Positions 1 through 7,348 of a DNA stretch of 20,454 nucleotides are shown one piece after another (position 1 is the first letter of the stretch; the number at the start of each line of letters is the position of its first letter). The DNA lies in IMG/VR virus record IMGVR_UViG_3300025632_001019, positions 1-20,454 of that record. One strand, given 5' to 3'. The position numbers and the translations under genes were made by a program. This stretch comes from a virus. The notes under the pieces were generated by a model that was given only the letters and a program-made list of their open reading frames with translations, made no database searches and was not told the DNA's origin.

Positions 1-411
1 TGCTTTTTGATTTCTACCACAAAACCCACAATAATACATACAAGATAATCCAGGGAACAATGCCAGTCTAAATGGAAACTGATATTCATAATTAACAACC
101 TTTTCACTTACTCCGTTTTTAATATATGGTATCATTGTGTTCCAATACTTTCTACCCAATCCCTCTTTTACGATTAGTTGTTGGAAGAAATCATTATTGT
201 AAATCACTTTATTTAGTTCTCTTAATTTGTCTTTACTGATATTTAACTCATCTAATAAATCTTTCTGTGTGGTCCAAGGCATTTCTGATAATCTGTGTAT
301 GATTAATGATATATCCTCAACAATAGTCCAATCACTAACTTCGTTTTTGATTATGTTGTGAACTTCTTCTGGCAAGAACATATGATATTCACTTTGAAGC
401 CAATCTCTCAT
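1..411 (-). CDS. Radical SAM enzyme, N-terminal part (runs off left edge)
   Basis: The reading frame stays open from an ATG at 411 to the window edge, giving the first 137 residues. Near the end is a C-x3-C-x2-C motif (C124, C128, C131), the signature of radical S-adenosylmethionine enzymes. These hold a [4Fe-4S] cluster and cleave SAM to a 5'-deoxyadenosyl radical. About 120 residues precede the motif, so there is an N-terminal extension before the core; it is mostly helical in character and I do not recognise it. The start lies 4 bases after the stop of the upstream oxidoreductase fusion, so the two are probably co-transcribed. Its place at the end of a sugar-gene run suggests a sugar or glycan modification, but this is inference. 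The substrate and the rest of the protein are not visible. Confidence 0.78.
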   Translation of the reverse strand, partial: MRDWLQSEYHMFLPEEVHNIIKNEVSDWTIVEDISLIIHRLSEMPWTTQKDLLDELNISKDKLRELNKVIYNNDFFQQLIVKEGLGRKYWNTMIPYIKNGVSEKVVNYEYQFPFRLALFPGLSCMYYCGFCGRNQKA

Positions 412-415
412 TATT

Positions 416-2113
416 TTAATCTTGTTCATTTAACATCCTTATCAATTCGTTTGCGGAATCAACGCAAGTATCTATTTTACCACTAAACAAACTATAAACA
501 TTTCCACCCTCGTGATTAACTAATGTTGGTCTTGCGTCGTCGTGGTCTCTATTTTTCAATACGGTTCTAATTGTATACATTGAACCTATATGCTTTAACT
601 TATGAAAGTCTTCAAAGAATATTTTACCCGTTTCAATAAACTTGTCTATGTTGGTGTGTTTTGGCTTTTCCACTACACTTTTATTTAAATATTGTTTCAA
701 TTCATCACTTACGATTGGTTCTTCACCGACATTTGTTTCGTGGATTGCGTGAACAACATTACCCAATACGTGATTTCTTTGTCCGTATGGGTCCAAACAC
801 ATAAAAGGTCCGTCCATAATCACTATACTTTTACCTCGATATTTTCGTGGTAATCTAACGACTGGCTTTTCACACACTTCAAACTGATATTCTTTCTTGT
901 TATCAAGTAATTGATTTAGTTTTGCGTAAGTTGCAATCACAACCACATCAAAACCTTTGAAGTCATCTTTGGTTGTTGTTTTGTTTTTCAAAACCTCTAC
1001 TCCACTTGACCATAATTTATCTCTGACTGCTTCATACAATTTATAGTTGTCAAACAATTCTTCCTCTACTTTAATTGTAATATCTGTACTCTTTACTGGT
1101 TCAACTCTTTTGTAAGGTAAATCCATTTCATTTAGGAACTCAAGATACTGACTTGGTGTCACTTTGGAATCCCTCGAAGATATTGCATAATAATGTTCTA
1201 TGTCACCATTCACTACACTTCGTTCGTATTTTCTTTTGAAAGTGTATAATCCTTTTAAGCACTCTTGTGCAGTTTCTTTACTTCGTGGATAATGATATCC
1301 TTTGTGTAATCTATATTGATTGATATCGGATGCCGCCATCATTACATCTTCAAGTTCTTCGTGTAGTTCTACTTGATAACCATTATTTGCTAATGCGACT
1401 GCTGATGTGGTTCCGAATATTCCCCCACCCACAACTAATGCTTTTGGCCATAATGTTTTTTTGACTTGTTCTGATAGTTTGGTGGCATTTAATGTTAATT
1501 TTCTATTCAATTTATAATCACCCGCATTAGAGAATAAGAACTCAAACATTATTCTCAATGGATTGTTCTGATTGTTTGTCATATCGTCTTGATTAACAAA
1601 ATGAACCACTTGAGAACTATCCCCATAAAAAAACTCTGCAGTTTTCCCATCTTGTAATTCTACTTTAAAGTCACTTGGTTCACCTGTGATATCTTTGATT
1701 TCAAAATCTGTATCCCCGACCCACATCATAAAATGATGATACGCCAACCTATCAATATAATTCTTATCTTTCTGGTTTGGTTTTGTCCAAACGAAATGGT
1801 TTACATTAGAGTAGATATCATAATCATCTCTCCAAGAAAATACATCATCTACATATAGTCTAACTCCCATAGTATCTGCGAAGTCAAATAATTCTTTTGC
1901 TGATTTATATGTTAAACTCAATGGCTTTTCACAAAATACATTTTTCTTTTGTCCTAACCAATAAGATACTTGTTCATAATGTAAATCATTAGGTGTAGAT
2001 ATGATAATCCAATCTGCTTCTTTTGGTTCCACGTGTTTAACCCTCAAGTCATTGATTGCGTTATCAATAACCGCACCCCATTTTCCGTGTCCTATTAAAT
2101 GAACTTTAACCAT
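416..2113 (-). CDS. Fusion of Gfo/Idh/MocA-type oxidoreductase and FAD-dependent oxidoreductase
   Basis: The 565-residue protein carries two enzyme parts. Residues 1-200 look like a Gfo/Idh/MocA dehydrogenase: a Rossmann motif LIGHGKWG (6-13), a strand ending IIISTPNDLH, and the family's EKP signature in VFCEKPLS (59-66). From about residue 224 a second dinucleotide fold begins with VVGGGIFG (227-234), followed by an acidic strand end and the segment RLHKGYHYPRS. This is typical of the DAO-type FAD oxidoreductases seen in surface-glycan clusters. A plausible role is oxidation or epimerisation of a nucleotide sugar; the substrate is unknown. I chose the ATG at 2113, which overlaps the upstream gene by 8 bases, rather than a TTG at 2125. 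No clear ribosome binding site precedes it, so translation may be coupled. Domain assignment is firm; function is inferred. Confidence 0.85.
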   Translation of the reverse strand: MVKVHLIGHGKWGAVIDNAINDLRVKHVEPKEADWIIISTPNDLHYEQVSYWLGQKKNVFCEKPLSLTYKSAKELFDFADTMGVRLYVDDVFSWRDDYDIYSNVNHFVWTKPNQKDKNYIDRLAYHHFMMWVGDTDFEIKDITGEPSDFKVELQDGKTAEFFYGDSSQVVHFVNQDDMTNNQNNPLRIMFEFLFSNAGDYKLNRKLTLNATKLSEQVKKTLWPKALVVGGGIFGTTSAVALANNGYQVELHEELEDVMMAASDINQYRLHKGYHYPRSKETAQECLKGLYTFKRKYERSVVNGDIEHYYAISSRDSKVTPSQYLEFLNEMDLPYKRVEPVKSTDITIKVEEELFDNYKLYEAVRDKLWSSGVEVLKNKTTTKDDFKGFDVVVIATYAKLNQLLDNKKEYQFEVCEKPVVRLPRKYRGKSIVIMDGPFMCLDPYGQRNHVLGNVVHAIHETNVGEEPIVSDELKQYLNKSVVEKPKHTNIDKFIETGKIFFEDFHKLKHIGSMYTIRTVLKNRDHDDARPTLVNHEGGNVYSLFSGKIDTCVDSANELIRMLNEQD

Positions 2114-2849
2114 ACAAGTAATCAAATGTTTTTTTCATCCACAATGGAACTTGTTCATCTTTGTTAGGTATTCCATTAAAATGGTATATCCAACCTATTT
2201 TTGTAAATAACATATCTTCATTTAGTATTTCTTTTTTAATCATACAACCCATATTATATTTGTAAGGTAATAACTTTACATCAACATCTTGTAAATTTAA
2301 ATTAAAGTTGAGTGGTGTTTGGTCTGTTCCAACTCCCCACTTTTGTTGTATCATATTGATATTCTCAATATTTTCAAAATAAAAATCTCTCATATGTTGA
2401 AAGAAATCTCTGTGTTTATCATTAACGATTTGGAAACCACTATTCCCATACTCCCAATAATTAAACCAAGCTCCATCATAAACATATTTAGAATAGTGTT
2501 CCATACCTCTCAACACCCAATCATAACTTCCGTCGTCGTGTATCATACAATACTTATTTTCTGTTTCGTTGAAGAAGTTTGGACAATCTGGATGAATAAT
2601 AGTATCTGCGTCCACCATTAAAGTTTGATTTGCTTTAATCTCATTTGCGTCATAAATATCAAACAAGAAATATCTTTGCCAGATGATATGCATATCCTCC
2701 ATTGGTAAAACTGGCTCCTCTAATAAAAATAATTCTACATCATTTTTCTTACACCACCTTCTCCAACTTTCAATACCTATTTCATATTCTGGTTTGAGTT
2801 GTCCGTCTTTTTTGACTGCAATTATAAATACAATGTCTTTATTTTTCAT
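2106..2849 (-). CDS. GT-A-like glycosyltransferase, paralogue of the upstream gene
   Basis: This 248-residue protein has a GT-A layout. A short hydrophobic first strand (DIVFIIAV) is followed by a W-x2-W-C-K-K-N segment, and then MVDADTIIHPDCPNFF with a D-x-D (D80, D82). The D-x-D in GT-A enzymes binds the metal and the sugar nucleotide. A late histidine in WIYHFNG could complete the metal site. The same plan is seen in the gene upstream (WKFWCKKN, YVDSDSMIHWDAPNPF, WIWHYTG), so the two are related. I placed the start at the ATG at 2849 because AAGGA lies just upstream; a GTG at 2882 would add 11 residues and a longer overlap. The overlap with the upstream gene is then 11 bases. Donor and acceptor are unknown. 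Confidence 0.75.
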   Translation of the reverse strand: MKNKDIVFIIAVKKDGQLKPEYEIGIESWRRWCKKNDVELFLLEEPVLPMEDMHIIWQRYFLFDIYDANEIKANQTLMVDADTIIHPDCPNFFNETENKYCMIHDDGSYDWVLRGMEHYSKYVYDGAWFNYWEYGNSGFQIVNDKHRDFFQHMRDFYFENIENINMIQQKWGVGTDQTPLNFNLNLQDVDVKLLPYKYNMGCMIKKEILNEDMLFTKIGWIYHFNGIPNKDEQVPLWMKKTFDYLYG

Positions 2850-3621
2850 CACTTTCCTTTGAATAGTTTGAATATCTTTCACTATATGCTTCCCAAGTCT
2901 TTCTCATCATATCTGTTCTTTGTTCAATACCAAAACCTGTGTAATGCCAAATCCAACTATACTTGACAAAGAATGGTGTTTTATCATCTCCGTCTTGCCA
3001 GTTGTGTCCAAACATTTCTCTTTTGTGCATTGGGAACATATTCCACCTGATATCTAATTCTTTTGTTTTGATACCTTGTTTTTTAACTTCATAATTACAA
3101 ATTGTTTGAACTTTACCACCACCCATTGTTGCTGTTTTGTCAAGTTCTGTTGCGTTATCTTCATATAACTTAATTAATCCGTCAAAAATTGGTTTGTGTT
3201 CTTTTGTAAAGAATTTTATCGCTGAACTATAATAATTGTATAAATCTAATTTTATGTCGGGATAAAACTTCTGATAATAATTAGAACTATTGTAAGTCCA
3301 CCTCAAATTAGAATAGTCTTTGGACCAACACCACTCATCTGTATATAAATCAAATGGATTAGGTGCGTCCCAATGTATCATACTATCACTATCAACATAA
3401 CCTATTTTATCATAAGTATCACCGACAATATCGAAAATCGTATCTTTATTCCAAACTGGGAATTTATATCTGTCGTGGTGTTTATCAATTACAATAAAGT
3501 CAATATTATTTTTCTTACACCAAAATTTCCAAGATAATTTGGCATATCTGGCATAATCTGAATTTTTATAAGTTGATGTTTCGTGATTAACTGCCACCAT
3601 ATATATTAAATTTTTACTCAC
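2839..3621 (-). CDS. GT-A-like glycosyltransferase
   Basis: The 260-residue protein shows a GT-A fold pattern. After the first strand (LIYMVAVN) come WKFWCKKNNIDFIVID and YVDSDSMIHWDAPNPF, containing a D-x-D (D77, D79) expected to bind metal and nucleotide sugar. WIWHYTG near residue 224 may supply a metal-binding histidine. There is no signal peptide or membrane segment, so it should act in the cytoplasm. The start is GTG at 3621, supported by AAGGAGAG 5-6 bases upstream, and it overlaps the epimerase stop by 8 bases. It is paralogous to the next gene, pointing to two related transfer steps or a duplication followed by divergence. Fold class is fairly sure; substrate is not. Confidence 0.75.
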   Translation of the reverse strand: MSKNLIYMVAVNHETSTYKNSDYARYAKLSWKFWCKKNNIDFIVIDKHHDRYKFPVWNKDTIFDIVGDTYDKIGYVDSDSMIHWDAPNPFDLYTDEWCWSKDYSNLRWTYNSSNYYQKFYPDIKLDLYNYYSSAIKFFTKEHKPIFDGLIKLYEDNATELDKTATMGGGKVQTICNYEVKKQGIKTKELDIRWNMFPMHKREMFGHNWQDGDDKTPFFVKYSWIWHYTGFGIEQRTDMMRKTWEAYSERYSNYSKESDEK

Positions 3622-4441
3622 TAATCTCTCCTTTGATATAATCTTCTAAATTATTCTTGACTAAAAGTAAATCTGGTTTTTTACAAAGTGTTTCTCTTGC
3701 TTCACCTGGTCTTTCGTCAATATACTGAACATCACAATCAAACATATCGGCTAATTCATTAATGGAATAATTAACACCACTACCCAATTCATAAGTTCCG
3801 AACTCTTTTGATAATGATAAAAACATACCATCAATGATATCATCAACGTGTGTGAAATCTCTTCTTTGGTTTCCGTCGCCTGTAATCGTTAGTGGTTCAC
3901 CTTTTTTGAATTGTTCCAAGAAAATACCAACGACTGCGGCGTATTCACCTTCAGTTAATTGGCCATCCCCGTAAACATTATAAAATCTACAAATTCTGGT
4001 TTCAACACCATAAACTCTATAATACATTTCACACAATTGTTCTCCAATATCTTTTGAAAAAGTGTATGGATTTTCATACATACCATTGTGATGTGATGAT
4101 GAGCCAGCATAAACTACTTTACAATTTTTAGTTCTTGCCCATTCCAATATATTCATCGTTCCCAATGCGTTTATTTCAAATGTTACTGCTGGATAATCAA
4201 ATGATGGTTGGATTCTCGGAAGTGCTGCCAGATGATAAACGACATCTGGGTCTTTCATAAAGAAATCAAAATCAAATGCGTCTCTCACATCAACACTATG
4301 ATATACACAACCCTCTTGATGATTTTCTTCTGTTCCTGTTGAATAGTTATCTAATGATACGACTTCGTGTCCGTCTTTTAATAACCCTTTAATTAAATTA
4401 GTGCCTATAAATCCTGCACCGCCTGTAACCATTACTTTCAT
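3614..4441 (-). CDS. NAD-dependent nucleotide-sugar epimerase/dehydratase (extended SDR)
   Basis: This is a 275-residue extended short-chain dehydrogenase/reductase. It opens with the NAD-binding TGGAGFIG motif (6-13) and has D31-N32-Y33 after the second strand, as in UDP-sugar epimerases. The catalytic site is S114-S116 with Y126-x3-K130 (NPYTFSK). Later family marks are RFYNVYGDGQ, the GDGNQRRDFTHVDD segment and the closing RPGEARETL region. It most likely interconverts or dehydrates a UDP- or other nucleotide-activated sugar for the adjacent glycosyltransferases. At 275 residues it is a little shorter than typical GalE-like enzymes (about 310-340), mainly at the C-terminus. AGGAGTT upstream of the ATG is a good ribosome binding site. 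The exact sugar cannot be told. Confidence 0.92.
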   Translation of the reverse strand: MKVMVTGGAGFIGTNLIKGLLKDGHEVVSLDNYSTGTEENHQEGCVYHSVDVRDAFDFDFFMKDPDVVYHLAALPRIQPSFDYPAVTFEINALGTMNILEWARTKNCKVVYAGSSSHHNGMYENPYTFSKDIGEQLCEMYYRVYGVETRICRFYNVYGDGQLTEGEYAAVVGIFLEQFKKGEPLTITGDGNQRRDFTHVDDIIDGMFLSLSKEFGTYELGSGVNYSINELADMFDCDVQYIDERPGEARETLCKKPDLLLVKNNLEDYIKGEISE

Positions 4442-4449
4442 TTTAACTC

Positions 4450-5106
4450 CTATATAATTTCATTGTATAGATTGTTTTGTACTTCTTGTCTTATAATATC
4501 TTTTTCGTGTTTTAATGTCAATTCTTCGTGTGGTGGCAAATGAGAGTATGTTGTTGCTCCGTCTATTACCTCGTGAACTGGCTTTATCCACTTAATGTGG
4601 TCTGTATTTCTAAATATTCTTGCCTGATAATCTGGAAAGTTTATCCAACCTTGTTCAGTTTGTCTCCATTTCCATAAGTTCATATGGAATTCTGTGATTC
4701 CGTTTACAATATTGATTCTTGGAACCCATACTAAGTCAGTATCGTTGATTTCTAATATTTGTGGTAATTGTTTTAACAATACCTCGTTTGGTATTTCGTC
4801 TGCGTCAATGTGAAATATATAATCACCTGAACATTGTTCTTTTGTGTAGTTTTTCAATGCAGAGAAATCTTTTCTAAAATGAAATGTATTTACTTTTAGA
4901 TTAGAAAAGTAATCTCCATATTCATATTTTTCTAACACTTTTTCAAGTGCTCGAAATTCAGGTTCAAAAACACCTGTTCCCTTTTTAGATATATCTTGTG
5001 TAACCACCACTTCATCTTCATCTCTAATGTGTTTAGATAAATGGTGTAGTAAATTATCTAATTCTTTGTGTTCATTGTAAACTGTTATTCCGTAACTAAT
5101 CTTCAA
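4450..5106 (-). CDS. Family 2 glycosyltransferase
   Basis: The 218-residue protein begins KISYGITVYNEHKELDNLL, the classic GT2 opening (TVYNE, 8-12). It continues with FRKDFSALKN and HIDADEIPNEVL, where D101-A-D103-E104 is the metal-binding D-x-D. GT2 enzymes are inverting GT-A transferases acting on nucleotide sugars in the cytoplasm. The usual catalytic Asp of a later ED motif is not obvious. The EVIDG and HEELTLKHEKD segments near the C-terminus resemble the WHE-like ends of related proteins (HEVIDG). The only sensible start is TTG at 5106, preceded by GGAGAG at about 7 bases; it overlaps the upstream gene by 11 bases. It lies just before the epimerase, in keeping with a glycan pathway. 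Confidence 0.88.
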   Translation of the reverse strand: MKISYGITVYNEHKELDNLLHHLSKHIRDEDEVVVTQDISKKGTGVFEPEFRALEKVLEKYEYGDYFSNLKVNTFHFRKDFSALKNYTKEQCSGDYIFHIDADEIPNEVLLKQLPQILEINDTDLVWVPRINIVNGITEFHMNLWKWRQTEQGWINFPDYQARIFRNTDHIKWIKPVHEVIDGATTYSHLPPHEELTLKHEKDIIRQEVQNNLYNEII

Positions 5107-5575
5107 GGTTGCTCTCCAGTATATTTATCGTATCTTTTTGTTTACTAATCTTGTCTGCCACTTGTTTGACTTGTAGTGTATTTAATGATTGATATTTATT
5201 TTCTAAAAACACTCTATTTTTTCTACACTTTCTCAATAAATAAGTTTTAAATATTGGATTTCGTTTTAAAAACCCCTTTATTGATTGGTATATCTTTTCC
5301 ATTTCTTGTGTAGTTGTTTGAGTTGGTGTATCGTCAGGTGTTCCCAATATTTCAAACAATTGTTTTGCTCTGGCAACTGGCAAACTTGGTTTATCTGATG
5401 CGTTTAGTTCTAATCCGATGAAGAATTGAACTACTCTATTGGTTGATTTCTTTCTATAACGAAATTCAGGGTCTAAACACAACACCGTTCTGTTTACACT
5501 TCTTCCATTTTCAGACTTATATCTAAACGATACTATCTGTCCTGATTCTACTAATTGCCAAGTGGTGTTCTTCAT
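5096..5575 (-). CDS. Hypothetical protein (unknown function)
   Basis: I do not recognise a named family for this 159-residue protein. The first 75 residues are compact and strand-rich, including TWQLVESGQIVSFRYKS and RTVLCLDPEFRYRKKS. A short Pro/Thr/Gln-rich linker (about 79-90) follows, and the remainder is Lys-rich and helical, ending in a stretch that could form a coiled coil (about 130-156). There is no signal peptide or membrane segment. It overlaps the upstream zinc-ribbon gene by 4 bases (ATGA) and the downstream GT2 gene by 11, so it is translated within the glycan operon. Its position inside the cluster does not show that it acts on glycans. It is a real gene by length, packing and strand, but the role is open. 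Confidence 0.75.
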   Translation of the reverse strand: MKNTTWQLVESGQIVSFRYKSENGRSVNRTVLCLDPEFRYRKKSTNRVVQFFIGLELNASDKPSLPVARAKQLFEILGTPDDTPTQTTTQEMEKIYQSIKGFLKRNPIFKTYLLRKCRKNRVFLENKYQSLNTLQVKQVADKISKQKDTINILESNLED

Positions 5576-6027
5576 ATGTCTTTCTTAACGATTCCCATAT
5601 CTTTACACGCATCTAAGAATTCGTGTTGTCCGTATTCTTTTGCATTATCGATATCTAATGTGTGTTCGTGTCCTTGGTACTTAGAGTCTTTTTGTTCTTC
5701 TTCTGTTAGTTCTCTAACTTGTGCAAATTTCCAAGACCAATTATCTTTAGTTCCCTCTGGATATATCATACCGAATTTACCCATATTTAAAATTGTTGGA
5801 AACCAATGTATTTTTCTGTCATAATCATAGAAACTTACTTCATTCATCAAGTCTGATGTTGATTCTTGTATTTTCTTTAATGCGTCCGAGTCATTTATAT
5901 AAAGTGAATTACTCATAAATCCACAATTAAAACAAATAAATGAACTGAAGTTCTCTATTTCTACTCTTTCTTCAAAACATTGTTTGTCACTTAAACAATG
6001 TGGACAAGTCATTTTTATCTCTGCCAT
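5572..6027 (-). CDS. Zinc-ribbon protein, unknown function
   Basis: The N-terminus of this 151-residue protein carries two C-x2-C knuckles, C8/C11 (TCPHC) and C32/C35 (ICFNC), 20 residues apart. This is a typical zinc ribbon. The rest (about 45-151) has no motif I can name; it contains an aromatic-rich part (YDYDRKIHWFPTILNMGKFG) and an acidic helical end. Proteins of this kind are common small accessory proteins in large phages, where the ribbon often binds nucleic acid or holds a protein contact. The gene starts with ATG one base after the upstream glycosyltransferase stop and overlaps the next gene by 4 bases. The zinc site is visible; any function beyond that is not. Confidence 0.75.
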   Translation of the reverse strand: MAEIKMTCPHCLSDKQCFEERVEIENFSSFICFNCGFMSNSLYINDSDALKKIQESTSDLMNEVSFYDYDRKIHWFPTILNMGKFGMIYPEGTKDNWSWKFAQVRELTEEEQKDSKYQGHEHTLDIDNAKEYGQHEFLDACKDMGIVKKDI

Positions 6028-6028
6028 A

Positions 6029-7348
6029 TTATCCCTTTTTTAGTTTTGGTAATTTTAGTTTCTTTGGTTCTTTTTTCAACGAAGGTAATTTTAATTCAAC
6101 TGGTTGTGGGATATTTGCCAACAATGGACTAATTATCTCATCTAACTTTTGTTTCATTGATTCGTGTGAAAATAACTCCCTATTAACAATCATTTGCTTT
6201 TTTGCTTTAAGTTTGTACTTATCGTAATTGTTATAAACATCTTCCATTAACTTACCTGCCATTCCATAGTTTACCGTAGACCATTCTGCTTCTGGGTTTG
6301 CGTAATCTTTTGGAAATGCACTTGCTGGAACTTTTGTCATTTGGTGTGGTATTTGTACGGTATATTCTTTATTTAAGAAATCAGCTTGACCTGTTGATAT
6401 TGGTGCTATCATAGGTTTACCACTAAATGTTGCTTCTAACATTGGTCTTCCGAATCCCTCTCCGTGAGTAAACGAAACGTGTGCTTTTACTTTCGGGTGA
6501 TTATACATTTCGTTCATTTCTTTGTCTGATAAATCTCCGTGTAGTAAATATACGTTTGGTAATTTATCTGCTTTCATACTATCTTTTACCAAGTTTATTT
6601 TTTTCATCATTTCATTTCTGTCCATAATGGAAAATCCTGCTCCACTTGTTTTCAATATAAGTGCTGGTGGATTCTTTTTGTTTTTAAACATAGTGTAGAA
6701 TACTTTTAACATCATACCGATATCTTTTCTGTCTTCTCCGAGATTACCACTTAACCAATGTCCTACAAATAGAAAACAAAAGTCTTCTTTGATTTTGGAA
6801 AACTTCTGATTTAACTTTTCTGATATTTCTTTTGTTTCTTTGTATATATTTGTATCTGCTCCTTCAAACAATACATCACTTGATTTTTCTAATTTTAGTT
6901 GTCCTACAACTTGTTTTGTTTTGTTGTCCAATTTATCAAAATTAACATTGGTAAATGCACTTCTTGAAAACTCAGATGTAAATATTGTCATATCCATACG
7001 ATTACAACCCTCTACCCAACTTGCTGGTGGTATCGTGTGTTCAATACCTGCGGTCATACCGATATTTCTTTTTCCGATTGCCTGAAACTCATTTGGTATT
7101 ACGATATGTAAATGTAAGTCTGGTTGTTTTTCTAATGAAGGTTGTCTTAAAATTCTTTTATCAATTTCTTGATGAATAGGATTATTCTTTTCTAAAGCAG
7201 TTGGTGGTGTATTCCCCCAACGAACTGATTGTATTCTAACATCATACTTATCCAGTTCGATTAATGCTTGACAAATATCTCGTGAGTGGTTTCCGTATCC
7301 ACTACGAGTCTGTACTGGTGCCGTAACTAATATCATTGGTTTTATCAT
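6029..7348 (-). CDS. GT-B glycosyltransferase (GT4-like) with Lys-rich LPxLKK tail
   Basis: The 439-residue protein has the two-domain GT-B plan. The N-terminal domain opens MILVTAPVQTRSGYGNHSRDI, a glycine-rich acceptor-side loop. The C-terminal domain has FLFVGHW, a linker, and then HGEGFGRPMLEATFSGKPMIAP, in which E297 and E305 make the EX7E motif that contacts the donor nucleotide sugar in retaining GT4-type enzymes. The last 30 residues form an odd basic tail with two copies of KLP[S/K]LKK. The same tag opens the neighbouring glycosyltransferase. The ATG overlaps the upstream stop by 4 bases (ATGA). I expect it to work in the cytoplasm as a partner of the upstream GT-B enzyme; donor and acceptor are unknown. 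Confidence 0.9.
   Translation of the reverse strand: MIKPMILVTAPVQTRSGYGNHSRDICQALIELDKYDVRIQSVRWGNTPPTALEKNNPIHQEIDKRILRQPSLEKQPDLHLHIVIPNEFQAIGKRNIGMTAGIEHTIPPASWVEGCNRMDMTIFTSEFSRSAFTNVNFDKLDNKTKQVVGQLKLEKSSDVLFEGADTNIYKETKEISEKLNQKFSKIKEDFCFLFVGHWLSGNLGEDRKDIGMMLKVFYTMFKNKKNPPALILKTSGAGFSIMDRNEMMKKINLVKDSMKADKLPNVYLLHGDLSDKEMNEMYNHPKVKAHVSFTHGEGFGRPMLEATFSGKPMIAPISTGQADFLNKEYTVQIPHQMTKVPASAFPKDYANPEAEWSTVNYGMAGKLMEDVYNNYDKYKLKAKKQMIVNRELFSHESMKQKLDEIISPLLANIPQPVELKLPSLKKEPKKLKLPKLKKG
6035..6052. repeat. Short direct repeat coding for LPKLKK, copy 1
   Basis: The plus-strand bases here read c-t6-agttttggtaa. They are nearly the same as 8742-8760 and encode, on the minus strand, the KLPKLKK end of one GT-B enzyme. 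The other copy encodes the LPKLKK start of its neighbour. The two copies lie about 2.7 kb apart at the outer ends of the two glycosyltransferase genes. Confidence 0.5.

Noticed and set aside
2319-2621. Plus-strand open frames such as 2319-2621, 5555-5824, 6840-7085, 7397-7702 and 16526-16768
   Set aside because: They lie opposite well-supported minus-strand genes, have low-complexity Ile/Leu/Ser/Phe-rich products typical of antisense AT-rich frames, and lack ribosome binding sites or family motifs.
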